NCBI RefSeq assembly: GCF_001269655.1
Contig: NZ_LHVE01000017.1
Span: forward strand, 62,001-126,000
Length of the DNA stretch: 64,000 nt
Source of the DNA: Pseudomonas thivervalensis
GTDB taxonomy: Bacteria; Pseudomonadota; Gammaproteobacteria; Pseudomonadales; Pseudomonadaceae
Reading direction: 5' to 3'
Below the pieces are notes generated by a model. That model had not been told where the DNA came from. It made no database searches and saw only the letters and a program-made list of their open reading frames with translations. Positions within the stretch are counted from its first letter, which is position 1, and the number at the start of each line of letters is the position of its first letter. Below, in pieces: positions 26,821 to 34,510 of this stretch. The translations under genes and the position numbers were made by a program.

Positions 26821-27675
26821 ATGACCAGCAAAACCATTGGCTCCATCGTTGCCGCAATCGTGGGCGTCGTCCTGTTGTGCGTATTCTTTGGCAGTTGGTA
26901 CACGGTCGACGAGACCGAGCGCGGCGTGCTGCTGCGCAACGGCGCGCTGGTCGGGGTGGTTGAGCCAGGCCTGTCCTTCAAGACGCCATTCATCGAATCC
27001 GTACGGCTGATCAGCGTTCAGAGCCAGGTCACGGCCTACGAAGACCTCCAGGCCTATAGCAAGGATCAGCAGTCCGCCCAGCTCAAGGTGTCCGTGTCCT
27101 GGCATATCGCGCCCTCCGATGTGGCGAAGGTCTATACCCAGTTCAAGGATCTGGAAGGCATCCGCGACCGGATGATCAGCCGCCAGGTACCGACGCAGGT
27201 AGAAAACGTCTTCGGCAAGTTCAACGCCGTGGCTGCCGTGCAGAACCGCGTCCAACTGGTCAATGACATTTCCACGGCCATCAAGGCCACCATCACCGGG
27301 CCCGTGATCATCGACAGCGTACAGGTCGAGAACATCGATTTCAGTGACGCCTACGAAAAAGCCATCGAAGCGCGCATGGCCGCGGAAGTCCAGGTCAAGA
27401 CTCGCGAACAACAGCTCGCCACCGAGCAGGTCCAGGCGCAAATCCGCGTGACCCAGGCCCAGGCAGAGGCTGATTCGCAAGTGGCCCAGGCCAAGGCAGA
27501 CGCTCTGGCTACCGAGCTGCGCGGGAAAGCCGAAGCCGAGGCCATCAAGGCGCGGGCCCAGGCCCTGGCCAGCAACCAGAACCTGGTGGAGCTGACCAAG
27601 GCCGAACGCTGGAATGGCGTGCTGCCAACCACCGTCCTACCGAACAGCGCCATGCCCTTCATCGACATCAAGTAA
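26821..27675 (+). CDS. SPFH/Band 7 (prohibitin-like) membrane protein
   Basis: A 284-residue protein with one N-terminal transmembrane helix (residues ~5-25, IGSIVAAIVGVVLLCVFFGS) and an SPFH domain (about 30-200; TVDETERGVLLRNGALVGVVEPGL). A C-terminal Ala/Gln/Glu coiled coil follows (about 205-265). The start at 26821 is set by AAGGAA just upstream; in-frame codons from 26737 overlap the tRNA terminator. SPFH proteins oligomerise on membranes and can regulate FtsH or organise microdomains. It stands alone between tRNA-Ser and the sensor kinase. Confidence 0.9.
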   Translation: MTSKTIGSIVAAIVGVVLLCVFFGSWYTVDETERGVLLRNGALVGVVEPGLSFKTPFIESVRLISVQSQVTAYEDLQAYSKDQQSAQLKVSVSWHIAPSDVAKVYTQFKDLEGIRDRMISRQVPTQVENVFGKFNAVAAVQNRVQLVNDISTAIKATITGPVIIDSVQVENIDFSDAYEKAIEARMAAEVQVKTREQQLATEQVQAQIRVTQAQAEADSQVAQAKADALATELRGKAEAEAIKARAQALASNQNLVELTKAERWNGVLPTTVLPNSAMPFIDIK

Positions 27676-27681
27676 CCCCAT

Positions 27682-27706
27682 TGGCGCGGCCTGCCTGGCC
27701 GCGCCA
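27682..27706 (+). terminator. GC-rich hairpin after the SPFH gene
   Basis: TGGCGCGGCC (27682-27691) pairs perfectly with GGCCGCGCCA (27697-27706) around a 5-base loop, 7 bases after the stop. There is no T-run, so termination is likely but not certain. Confidence 0.55.
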
Positions 27707-27941
27707 GCTCCATCCCGGAGCGCCCTCAGCACGCATCGCCCCGCTCGTTAGCGCTACACTCGGCAGTGAACCCGACGTTCATCGTTAGCAGGGAGCTCAA
27801 CGTGCATCCAGGCAAAAGCAAACCGACACAACCCACCGTACGACGATTACCTCGCCTCCCCTTCGGCTCATGCCTTGAGCACCTCCCTCCCTTGGGGAAT
27901 TCAGCGACGCCTTCGATAAGCACCCTGGACAGGAGCGCAGC

Positions 27942-29738
27942 GTGACCACTCTGATAAAAAAATATAAATGGCCCGCCCTGTTGGCCGTCGCGCTTATTGT
28001 CTTTTCTGCGCTGATATTCTTTCTGATCAAGTCATACACGTACGACTCGTCGACCTATTTCGAATCCCGCGATTTCATTCGCCAGCTCAAACAATCCGAC
28101 GCGAACTGGAATAGCAAGATCCTGAGGAAAAAGATCGGCGTGAACAACAACCTGTCACTGGCGCCGCCACCCGAGGCCGACAGTCGCTGGCAGCAGTTGG
28201 AGCGGCTCAATAACGCCGGCCCCTTGGCGGCGCTTTGGGCGTCCAGGCGCAAAGGTTATGTGGATGCCGTCAAGAACAAGGCCTTGCTGGTGGAGCAATT
28301 CGAGCAACACAGCGCCCAACTACGAACATCCCTGGATGCGCTGCCACAGGTCGAAGACCAGATTCAAACGCGGCTCAAAGACATGAATATCGAAAGCCCC
28401 CTGGAGCGCCTGACCGCAGCGTCCAATGTGCTTGAATTGACCCTGACGACACTGGAGTTCGCGCTTTATGTCACGGCGGACAAAGCCAAGGAAGTGCAAG
28501 GCAGATTAACTGAACTGGAATCCTACATCGCCCGGTTATCCGCAACTGATCAGGCGCCGTTCATTTCCCTGGTCCAGCACGTGAGAACCATTGTCGAGGA
28601 ACAGCCGGTCGTCAACGACCTGCTTGACCGCATCAGCGTCATTCCGGTTGCCCAGGAACTGGACAACATCAATGAGCTATTGAACGAGACACAGCGCAGG
28701 ACAGCCGCAACGGACCGTCAGTACCACATATACCTGGCCGTGTGCGCCAGCCTGATGGCGCTGTTGATGATCTACCTGGCGGTACGGCTGGTTCGCAGTT
28801 ACGCCTTGATCAACCAGATCAACCAGGCGCTGCAATCGTCCAACGAACGCCTGGAAGAACGCGTACAGGAGCGCACCCGCGAGCTGATGGAAGCCGAACG
28901 CGAACTGGTGGAGGCGGCCCGGATGGCGGGCATGGCCGAAATCGCGACGAATGTGTTGCACAATGTCGGTAACGTGCTCAACAGCGTGAATATTTCAGCC
29001 GAAGTGGTAACCCGCAAGTTGAGGCACAGCAAGACGTCGGGACTGGCGAGAGCGGTAAACATGATGAATGAACATGCTGAGGATCTGGGCCACTTCATTA
29101 CCCATGATGAAAAAGGCCGGTTGCTGCCACGTTATTTCAACGAGTTGGCCGACTCCATCGCTGCCGAACAGGCGCTGCTGATCGATGAATTGGCGCAGTT
29201 GACCAAGAGCGTCGATCACATCAAGGAAATCGTCACGACTCAACAAACGTATGCGGGCGCCGCCAGGCTGATCGAACCGCTCAAGGTCAGCGACCTGTTC
29301 GAAGACGCGCTGCGCATGAACTCGGGCGCTCTCAGCCGGCACCACGTCACCGTCATCAAGGATTACCAGGACGTTCCCATGATTTTGGGTGACAAGCACA
29401 GGCTGTTGCTGATCCTGATCAACCTGATCAGCAACGCCAAGTTCGCGATGTCGCACACCGACGGACATCCGCGCGAAATGACCCTGGGAATCCGCATTCT
29501 CGACGAAACGACGCTATGCCTGAGCGTGAAGGACCGTGGCGAAGGCATTTCCCCGGAAAACCTGGCGCGCATCTTCAATCACGGTTTTACGACACGCAAG
29601 GACGGCCATGGGTTTGGCCTGCACAGCTGCGCCCTGGCGGCGGTAGAAATGAACGGCCGGCTGCACGTCCATAGCGATGGGCCGGGGCAAGGTGCCCTGT
29701 TTACCTTGGAGATCCCGCTGGAACTGGCCGGTGCCTGA
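27942..29738 (+). CDS. Membrane sensor histidine kinase, orphan, with all-alpha periplasmic domain
   Basis: A 598-residue kinase starting at GTG 27942 with AGGAG 6 bases upstream. TM1 is at about residues 10-28 and TM2 at about 262-284. Between them is a ~230-residue, predicted helical periplasmic domain, compatible with the DAHL sensor family but not proven. A cytoplasmic coiled coil (SNERLEERVQERTRELMEAE) leads to an unusual H-box, ATNVLHNVGNVLNS, with likely phospho-acceptor His340. The HATPase domain has an N-box (LINLISNAKFAM, Asn ~494), the G1-type VKDRGEGI and the GHGFGLHSC G2 motif. No response regulator is adjacent, so the partner is elsewhere. Confidence 0.9.
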   Translation: MTTLIKKYKWPALLAVALIVFSALIFFLIKSYTYDSSTYFESRDFIRQLKQSDANWNSKILRKKIGVNNNLSLAPPPEADSRWQQLERLNNAGPLAALWASRRKGYVDAVKNKALLVEQFEQHSAQLRTSLDALPQVEDQIQTRLKDMNIESPLERLTAASNVLELTLTTLEFALYVTADKAKEVQGRLTELESYIARLSATDQAPFISLVQHVRTIVEEQPVVNDLLDRISVIPVAQELDNINELLNETQRRTAATDRQYHIYLAVCASLMALLMIYLAVRLVRSYALINQINQALQSSNERLEERVQERTRELMEAERELVEAARMAGMAEIATNVLHNVGNVLNSVNISAEVVTRKLRHSKTSGLARAVNMMNEHAEDLGHFITHDEKGRLLPRYFNELADSIAAEQALLIDELAQLTKSVDHIKEIVTTQQTYAGAARLIEPLKVSDLFEDALRMNSGALSRHHVTVIKDYQDVPMILGDKHRLLLILINLISNAKFAMSHTDGHPREMTLGIRILDETTLCLSVKDRGEGISPENLARIFNHGFTTRKDGHGFGLHSCALAAVEMNGRLHVHSDGPGQGALFTLEIPLELAGA

Positions 29739-29763
29739 TCAGTAAGCTGCAGGCTGGCTTGCG

Positions 29764-29914
29764 CCATCGCGAGCAGGCTCGCTCCCACAGGGTCATGCTG
29801 TTCACTTTTGAAAAGCGCTTACCCTGTGGCGAGGGAGCTTGCTCCCGCTGGGCTGCGTAGCAGCCCCTTTTGGTGAGCGCCTCGCACTCAAGCGGGAGCA
29901 AGCTCCCTCGCCAC
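29764..29914. repeat. Single family B arm and a family A REP pair
   Basis: One family B arm at 29764-29790 is followed by a family A pair with arms 29824-29850 and 29889-29914. They lie between the converging sensor kinase and the small DUF2188-like gene. Confidence 0.88.
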
Positions 29915-29927
29915 GGGTTTGTCGACC

Positions 29928-30119
29928 CTATTTCGTGTTCCCTGCCCGGCCGCTACGGTTTCTCCGGGTTGGCAACGCAGCAGCATAGGCCAACGCTTCC
30001 TCGCGGGAAACAAAGGAGCCCAACCGGTCAGCCTGGGTACAGACTCGCCATGGGCCACTGTTTACGCTAAGCACGTCATAACCATTGATGTGCATTTTCG
30101 TCATCATTGCCGTACTCAT
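29928..30119 (-). CDS. Small DUF2188-like protein
   Basis: A 63-residue protein with a good GGAGGTGAC ribosome site just before the ATG at 30119. The sequence HINGYDVLSVNSGPWRVCTQ followed by a predicted helix (SREEALAYAAALPTR) has the short beta-hairpin plus helix pattern of DUF2188 proteins. No signal peptide or membrane segment. Function unknown; the family call is tentative. It is followed by a REP cluster. Confidence 0.6.
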   Translation of the reverse strand: MSTAMMTKMHINGYDVLSVNSGPWRVCTQADRLGSFVSREEALAYAAALPTRRNRSGRAGNTK

Positions 30120-30203
30120 AGTCACCTCCGACTTCAACCAAGGGTGCATCGCCTACCATACACGCTGATTGTCCACGGGGGCCGACCGAACGTCGGTAGC
30201 GCC

Positions 30204-31103
30204 TCAGTGGGAATCGGAATCCCACACCCAGTCCCAAAGCCCTGGCAGATGTACAGGCTCAGCGCTGCGATCGACCGTCCGAGCCAAGGCCGCTCGCTCC
30301 AGCGCTTGACGATCATCATAGAACGGCTTGGCGGCGGTCCTCACCCCTGTAGCCTTCGCGCTGTCAAGCAGGATTTGCAGGTATTCGCGAGCATGTCGGG
30401 CGGTATAACGATTGATGTCGTGAAACGTCACCACCACGGGGATAGCCCCGTCCACCGCAGGCAGTTGTCCGGCAGCGATGCGCTCACGCACTTCGGAGAG
30501 TTGTCGGATCAGGTTGATCCGCCGCCGTGGGCTCATCGTGATGCCCCAGACCTTGCCGTCATTTGCACTCATGTCGGTCAACAAAATGTGCAGGCCGTGT
30601 TGTCGGTAGGCAGCAGCGGTGCGCCTGTCAAAGCTCCAGAAGGGAGGCCTGACCAGGGACGGTGCCGCGCCGGTCATGGCGGCAATATCATTGCCACCGT
30701 TGGTGAGCGATTGCTCCAGTTCATCAGGGCTCAGGAATCGGTGATTGGTGTGCCAGTAGGTCGCCGTATGAAAACCCAGTACATGGCCTTCCTGCTGCTG
30801 ACGGCGCATCACCGAACGACCGACGTCACTGCCACCGGACCGAGGCCCGCGTGTCTGTAGAAAAAACACGGCCTTGATGCCGGGCTGTACGGGATTGTCT
30901 GCGAGGGCATCCAGCACCGCCAGGCTGGGGTTCCAGAAAGGCGACGCGCTGGGACCATCATCGAATGTCAGCAGGAAACGGATCGGGGGTTGTTCGAGCA
31001 AGCGTTGCTCGGTTTGCGACGTCAGTTCGATGGGAGCGCCAATGCAGCCCGACAAACCAATGGCGAGGGCTGCGATGAACAGGACCCTGGCGATGTTTTT
31101 CAT
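30204..31103 (-). CDS. Polysaccharide deacetylase family lipoprotein (NodB homology)
   Basis: A 299-residue protein with a lipoprotein signal (IGLSGC lipobox, Cys19). The NodB-type carbohydrate esterase 4 domain starts at about residue 43: motif 1 is LLTFDDGPSAS with catalytic-base and metal Asp; the HTATYWHTNH region holds metal His residues; RPPFWSFD is motif 3; and VVVTFHDINRY is the C-terminal His motif. CE4 enzymes de-N-acetylate or de-O-acetylate cell-wall or exopolysaccharide. No glycan synthesis gene is nearby, so the substrate is open. Confidence 0.9.
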   Translation of the reverse strand: MKNIARVLFIAALAIGLSGCIGAPIELTSQTEQRLLEQPPIRFLLTFDDGPSASPFWNPSLAVLDALADNPVQPGIKAVFFLQTRGPRSGGSDVGRSVMRRQQQEGHVLGFHTATYWHTNHRFLSPDELEQSLTNGGNDIAAMTGAAPSLVRPPFWSFDRRTAAAYRQHGLHILLTDMSANDGKVWGITMSPRRRINLIRQLSEVRERIAAGQLPAVDGAIPVVVTFHDINRYTARHAREYLQILLDSAKATGVRTAAKPFYDDRQALERAALARTVDRSAEPVHLPGLWDWVWDSDSH

Positions 31104-31343
31104 GTTTTGCCTTTAGTTGATGCCGCGTTCTTTCGCCTTTGGTCCCTGGCCGACGGTGTGATGAAGCCCACCTTGGAGAAGGGTAACCGGGTTTGGTTCC
31201 TTGCTGTGAACAATGGCGGTTCGCAAAATTTTCGGTTGCCCCGCGCTTGAGCCCGGGTGGCATTAATTTGACCGTCTGGAAATTCGATGGAATTTTCCGA
31301 ATGCCTTTGTATCCATCCGTATAGAACTAATTAGGGAGGATTT

Positions 31344-31598
31344 ATGGGCGGGCCATCGCTTTACATCATTGACTACATGCTCCATGGCGAACCCAAGTCG
31401 TTCATTATTCGCGCAGAAGTGATGAATAATTCCGAGGCTTGGCATTGGGCCAGTTGCGACGCGGGGGTCGGGCGCATACCGAAGTTTGGCAGGGAGAAGG
31501 TCAAGCGGGTTTCCAAACCCCTTGCGGAAAAATATGGCATTACCGATGTGCGCTGGCGGGCGAGCGTCGCGCCGTCCTGGGTCAAGGAGTCCGGCTGA
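31344..31598 (+). CDS. Small conserved protein (possibly DUF6555 family)
   Basis: An 84-residue soluble protein preceded by a strong GGGAGGA ribosome site. MGGPSLYIIDYMLHGEPKSF suggests beta strands, and W/H/C residues cluster in SEAWHWASCDAGVG. I recall similar small proteins in Pseudomonas genomes under DUF6555, but cannot verify it. No function is known. A short GC hairpin with T-run follows about 100 bases on. Confidence 0.65.
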   Translation: MGGPSLYIIDYMLHGEPKSFIIRAEVMNNSEAWHWASCDAGVGRIPKFGREKVKRVSKPLAEKYGITDVRWRASVAPSWVKESG

Positions 31599-31694
31599 CA
31601 TACTCACGACGTTATCGGCGCACCGGCTGTCCAGCCGGGCGCCGGATTCTTCGACAGATCCGAAAGAACTCAACTACGCTTAAACCACAGCAAG

Positions 31695-31713
31695 ACCCGC
31701 CCCTGGCGGGTTT
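31695..31713 (+). terminator. Hairpin terminator after the 84-residue gene
   Basis: ACCCGCC (31695-31701) pairs with GGCGGGT (31705-31711) and is followed by TT. Loop is only 3 bases. Confidence 0.55.
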
Positions 31714-31748
31714 CGTGCTGCCTCATCAACCCTGAATGGAGGTGTGAC

Positions 31749-31979
31749 ATGTCCGAAAAAGAGTCCATCACCACCCTGCTCACCTTGCTGGAATCGCGCC
31801 AGGCCAGGCTCACGGCAGCCTGCAAGGAAATCGCCGACTGGGTCGACCACCAAGGCGGGCACCCTACCGCTGTACGCATCCGGGACCGGCTCAATGACAT
31901 CGACAAGGATGCTCCGTCGATCCAGAGCGCGCTGACCTCACTCAAGCCCGCTGAACCGCCGCTGCCCAAGTTCCGCTGA
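31749..31979 (+). CDS. Small hypothetical helical protein
   Basis: A 76-residue acidic, mostly helical protein (LLTLLESRQARLTAACKEIA, then a VRIRDRLNDIDK helix) ending in PLPKFR. A GGAGGTGT ribosome site precedes the ATG. It has no membrane segment or recognised domain. It belongs to a run of short genes with no clear partner. Confidence 0.65.
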   Translation: MSEKESITTLLTLLESRQARLTAACKEIADWVDHQGGHPTAVRIRDRLNDIDKDAPSIQSALTSLKPAEPPLPKFR

Positions 31980-32103
31980 CGCGCCGCGCCAGCGGTGTTT
32001 CCCCCTGGGTTCTACCGGTTGGAAAACTGATGGAACGCGGGCTTTTTTTGCGCCTCGAAACTGATAGGCATGGGTGCAAAAAGCCGCAAAGGGAGAAATC
32101 ACA

Positions 32104-32529
32104 ATGAATGCCAGAATCCTGCTATTGATCGTTTGTGCGAGCCCCGCCGCCGTCATGGCCCAAGGCTGCGACGTCATCACCCGATCCCAGAGCCCGTCGG
32201 TGCCGGTGATCGAAAGCCATAGCTGCTACGAATACAAAGGTGTACCCGCCGAAACCCTCGATTGGTCTTGCAGCAACGAAAGCAAGGGAACGCTCAGCAC
32301 CCAAAAGCGCAAAGTCGAGCGTTGTGCCCAAGGGTATGTGGCGACATGCCAGGCCAGGCTGACCCAGGAAGCGTTGGCCAACCCTCGCTCAACCAGTAAA
32401 GACAAGCGCGGCGGCTCGGCCAACCTTCCCGATAACGCCAACGTGGCGTGGTACTACTACGGCGTCGAGCAGTTGCAGCAGGCCCAGGAAGACTGCGAAA
32501 CCACCGGCGGCGAGTGGAAGAACCAGTGA
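32104..32529 (+). CDS. Small exported cysteine-rich hypothetical protein
   Basis: A 141-residue protein with a Sec signal peptide (MNARILLLIVCASPAAVMAQ, cleavage near residue 19). Six cysteines are spread over the mature part (GCDVI, SCYE, WSCSNE, RCAQG, TCQAR, DCETTG), which suggests disulfide bonds. The start at 32104 is chosen because GGGAG lies 9 bases upstream; the frame is open to 32074. No family recognised. The convergent PLDc_N gene ends 34 bases downstream. Confidence 0.65.
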   Translation: MNARILLLIVCASPAAVMAQGCDVITRSQSPSVPVIESHSCYEYKGVPAETLDWSCSNESKGTLSTQKRKVERCAQGYVATCQARLTQEALANPRSTSKDKRGGSANLPDNANVAWYYYGVEQLQQAQEDCETTGGEWKNQ

Positions 32530-32562
32530 CGGGCCGGCCCGCGCAACACCGTTTGTTCCTGG

Positions 32563-32790
32563 CTAGCCCTTGCTGTGTTCCGGTGACGACGGTGGCTCCT
32601 TGACGCCACGAGGCCCGGCGACGCCCCAGATGACCAGGCCCAGCACCGGCAGGACGATCAGCAGCAGCGCCCAGCCGGCCTTGGTGCCGGCCGACTTGTC
32701 GCTTCGAAACACACTGACGATCGCCCACAAGTCCACGAGCAGCAAAAGCACCGCCACAGCGATCCAGAAGTAACTGGCTAATTCAGACAT
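32563..32790 (-). CDS. PLDc_N domain small membrane protein
   Basis: A 75-residue protein with two transmembrane helices (YFWIAVAVLLLLVDLWAIVSV and GWALLLIVLPVLGLVIWGVAG), the layout of the phospholipase D N-terminal domain (PLDc_N) found alone in many bacteria. A short hydrophilic tail follows. Probably an inner-membrane protein of unknown role, sometimes associated with stress or cardiolipin-synthase-like proteins. Confidence 0.8.
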   Translation of the reverse strand: MSELASYFWIAVAVLLLLVDLWAIVSVFRSDKSAGTKAGWALLLIVLPVLGLVIWGVAGPRGVKEPPSSPEHSKG

Positions 32791-32866
32791 GGTCCAATCC
32801 TCTTGTCGGTCTAAGGATTAGGCACAGCTGCTCAGTCGCCGTTCAAAGAATTTTCGCCCAGGGCAC

Positions 32867-33052
32867 CTAACCCCGCTCATTCAGATAAGCGACCCACTGC
32901 TCATAGGCTTCATGTTGACGCTGGACCGCCTCATCCCAAGTCGATCCGCTCATTTGATGGACACATATGAGCTTCATCATTTCCGCTGTCGCCGTATCGA
33001 GCTCCACCAGGAGCTCATGGGATTTGATCTTGAAGTCTTCAACGGTGGTCAT
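32867..33052 (-). CDS. Small hypothetical protein
   Basis: A 61-residue helical protein. The ATG at 33052 has GGGGAAGGA ~7 bases upstream, so it is preferred over a longer in-frame start at 33103. The sequence has amphipathic helices (FKIKSHELLVELDTATAEMM, AVQRQHEAYEQWVAYL) and no known domain. It is minus-strand like the PLDc_N gene, 76 bases downstream of it. Confidence 0.55.
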   Translation of the reverse strand: MTTVEDFKIKSHELLVELDTATAEMMKLICVHQMSGSTWDEAVQRQHEAYEQWVAYLNERG

Positions 33053-33335
33053 CTGTCTGTCCTTCCCCTTCGGGGCCAGCCATTGCACCCAAGATGGATT
33101 CATTTTTCGGGAGCTGATTCAATTTGAGGCGATAGCCGGTCGAAAGCCCGGCGCTGGCGGTCGGACAGATCGTCTGAAGCAATGACTGCCTAAATGAACT
33201 CAGTCGTTTCCAGCCCGCCGCGGTCGTACTGATAAGACTGTGAAAAAAATCGGGTATTTGAACGAGCAGTTAATGCCAGGCTCAAATATTGCAGATATAT
33301 TTCAGTTTAATGACAGTCACAGATCGAGTACCGCC

Positions 33336-33698
33336 ATGAAAATTCGAGCGACCGTCATCTGCGAGGACAATCGCCACATCCTGCTGGTTCGTAAAGCCAA
33401 CAGCCGCTGGGCGTTACCCGGGGGCACCGTCGAACGCGGCGAAACCCATGCCGGGGCAGCCATTCGGGAATTGGCAGAGGAAACAGGCCTGGATGTCGAG
33501 AACCTGCTCTACCTGATGCGAATCAATGACGGCCAAACCGAGCATCATGTATTCGAAGCGTCGGTCGGCGACTTGACGGCGGCCAGGCCACAGAATGAAA
33601 TCATCGATTGCCTCTGGCACCCACTGGATGCCATTGCCCAACTGCAAATGAAAAAGGGCATGCGGGATATCTTGGAGGCGTTTCGCCGTCGGTTGTGA
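33336..33698 (+). CDS. Nudix hydrolase
   Basis: A 120-residue Nudix protein. The Nudix box is intact (GGTVERGETHAGAAIRELAE followed by ETG), preceded by the usual beta strand ILLVRKANSRWALPG. The start at 33336 gives the normal family N-terminus (MKIRATVIC); an in-frame GTG at 33240 would add 32 residues of non-family sequence. Such enzymes hydrolyse nucleoside diphosphates linked to another moiety; the substrate is unknown. It converges on the tRNA-Leu gene. Confidence 0.9.
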   Translation: MKIRATVICEDNRHILLVRKANSRWALPGGTVERGETHAGAAIRELAEETGLDVENLLYLMRINDGQTEHHVFEASVGDLTAARPQNEIIDCLWHPLDAIAQLQMKKGMRDILEAFRRRL

Positions 33699-33758
33699 CG
33701 AGCTGGCACGGACAGTTGGAGCGAAGAAATCGTAAGCGTTCAAAAGCCGGATATGAAC

Positions 33759-33792
33759 AAGGGTTTGCATTAGCTTTCGCTCGCAAACCCTT
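33759..33792 (-). terminator. Hairpin between Nudix gene and tRNA-Leu
   Basis: AAGGGTTTGC (33759-33768) pairs perfectly with GCAAACCCTT (33783-33792) around 14 bases. It lies 10 bases past the 3' end of minus-strand tRNA-Leu and 60 bases after the plus-strand Nudix stop, so it may serve both. Confidence 0.65.
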
Positions 33793-33801
33793 GATTTTAT
33801 A

Positions 33802-33888
33802 TGGTGCCCGAAGCCGGAATCGAACCGGCACGCCCTTACGAGCGGGGGATTTTAAGTCCCATGCGTCTACCAGTTTCGCCATTCGGGC
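33802..33888 (-). tRNA. tRNA-Leu(UAA)
   Basis: An 87-base class II tRNA on the minus strand. The acceptor GCCCGAA pairs with TTCGGGC, followed by ACCA with CCA encoded. The anticodon TAA (33852-33854 on the complement) is in loop CTTAAAA. A long variable arm and TTCGATT T-loop are present. Confidence 0.97.
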
Positions 33889-33953
33889 GGTAGCGCGGTC
33901 AGTCCTGGCAACATCGGTAAATCCGATGTCCTGGCTGGTGCAGCAAGAGGGGG

Positions 33954-33982
33954 AATATATACATCCCTCCCCCGTGAAGCAA
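33954..33982 (-). promoter_or_regulatory. Sigma-70 promoter of tRNA-Leu
   Basis: Read on the minus strand: TTGCTT (33982-33977), a 17-base spacer and TATATT (33959-33954), then a C-rich discriminator CCCCCT. It lies 65 bases upstream of the tRNA. A small palindrome (ACATCGG/CCGATGT, 33911-33929) sits in the leader. Confidence 0.7.
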
Positions 33983-34029
33983 GGTGGCTCATGCCCTTTT
34001 CAAGACAAAAACTTTCAAATGCTTCGCAA

Positions 34030-34070
34030 ATAAAAAAGCTCTGTAAATCATAGATCTACAGAGCTTTTTA
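34030..34070 (-). terminator. Terminator downstream of tRNA-Cys
   Basis: AAAAAGCTCTGTA and TCTACAGAGCTTTTT form a long A/T-flanked hairpin directly 3' of minus-strand tRNA-Cys. It separates the two tRNA transcripts. Confidence 0.85.
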
Positions 34071-34074
34071 AAAG

Positions 34075-34148
34075 TGGAGGCCGAAGTCGGAATCGAACCG
34101 GCGTAGGTGGATTTGCAATCCACTGCATAACCATTTTGCTATTCGGCC
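34075..34148 (-). tRNA. tRNA-Cys(GCA)
   Basis: A 74-base tRNA on the minus strand. The acceptor GGCCGAA pairs with TTCGGCC, followed by T and encoded CCA. The anticodon stem-loop is GTGGA-TTGCAAA-TCCAC with anticodon GCA, and the T-arm has TTCGATT. It is separated from tRNA-Leu by a terminator and a new promoter. Confidence 0.97.
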
Positions 34149-34278
34149 TCAAGACGCTTGATGCGATGCAGCTACATCAACCGCGGTACAAACCTGATCA
34201 GGAAACAGGACAATTACTCAGCGCTATCTCCTTGAAAACATTGAGATTTTTTACGTCCCAGTGCGTTCGATGGGCGCA

Positions 34279-34307
34279 ATTATGTACTCATTTACCTAGG
34301 CTGACAA
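34279..34307 (-). promoter_or_regulatory. Sigma-70 promoter of tRNA-Cys
   Basis: Read on the minus strand: TTGTCA (34307-34302), an exact 17-base spacer and CATAAT (34284-34279), followed by TGCGCCC, a GC-rich discriminator. The tRNA 5' end is ~125 bases downstream, which is a long leader; no other tRNA is visible in it. Confidence 0.75.
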
Positions 34308-34510
34308 CCCCTTGATTTCAAAAAAAAATCGTCGAACGGTCGGCTTTGCCCTTCCCTGGCCAAACCTGCCGGCGAAGCCCTGACTGCCTGGCGAACCTCT
34401 GGACCACAGCGCCATGATTCGCCTCATCGGAAAGCACGCACGTTGATGGAACAACCGCACCTGCCCTCGGTTCATTCCTTATGTCGCCCCTGGAGAATGA
34501 GGAAACCATC
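34308..34510. other. Gap between tRNA-Cys promoter and SRPBCC gene
   Basis: About 200 bases with no gene that can be supported. It must hold the promoter of the SRPBCC/dehydrogenase pair on the plus strand, but no clear -35/-10 pair stands out. A run of nine A is at about 34319-34328. Confidence 0.4.

Noticed and set aside
34149..34278. A further tRNA in the long leader of tRNA-Cys
   Set aside because: No acceptor stem, T-loop or anticodon arm could be drawn in either strand.
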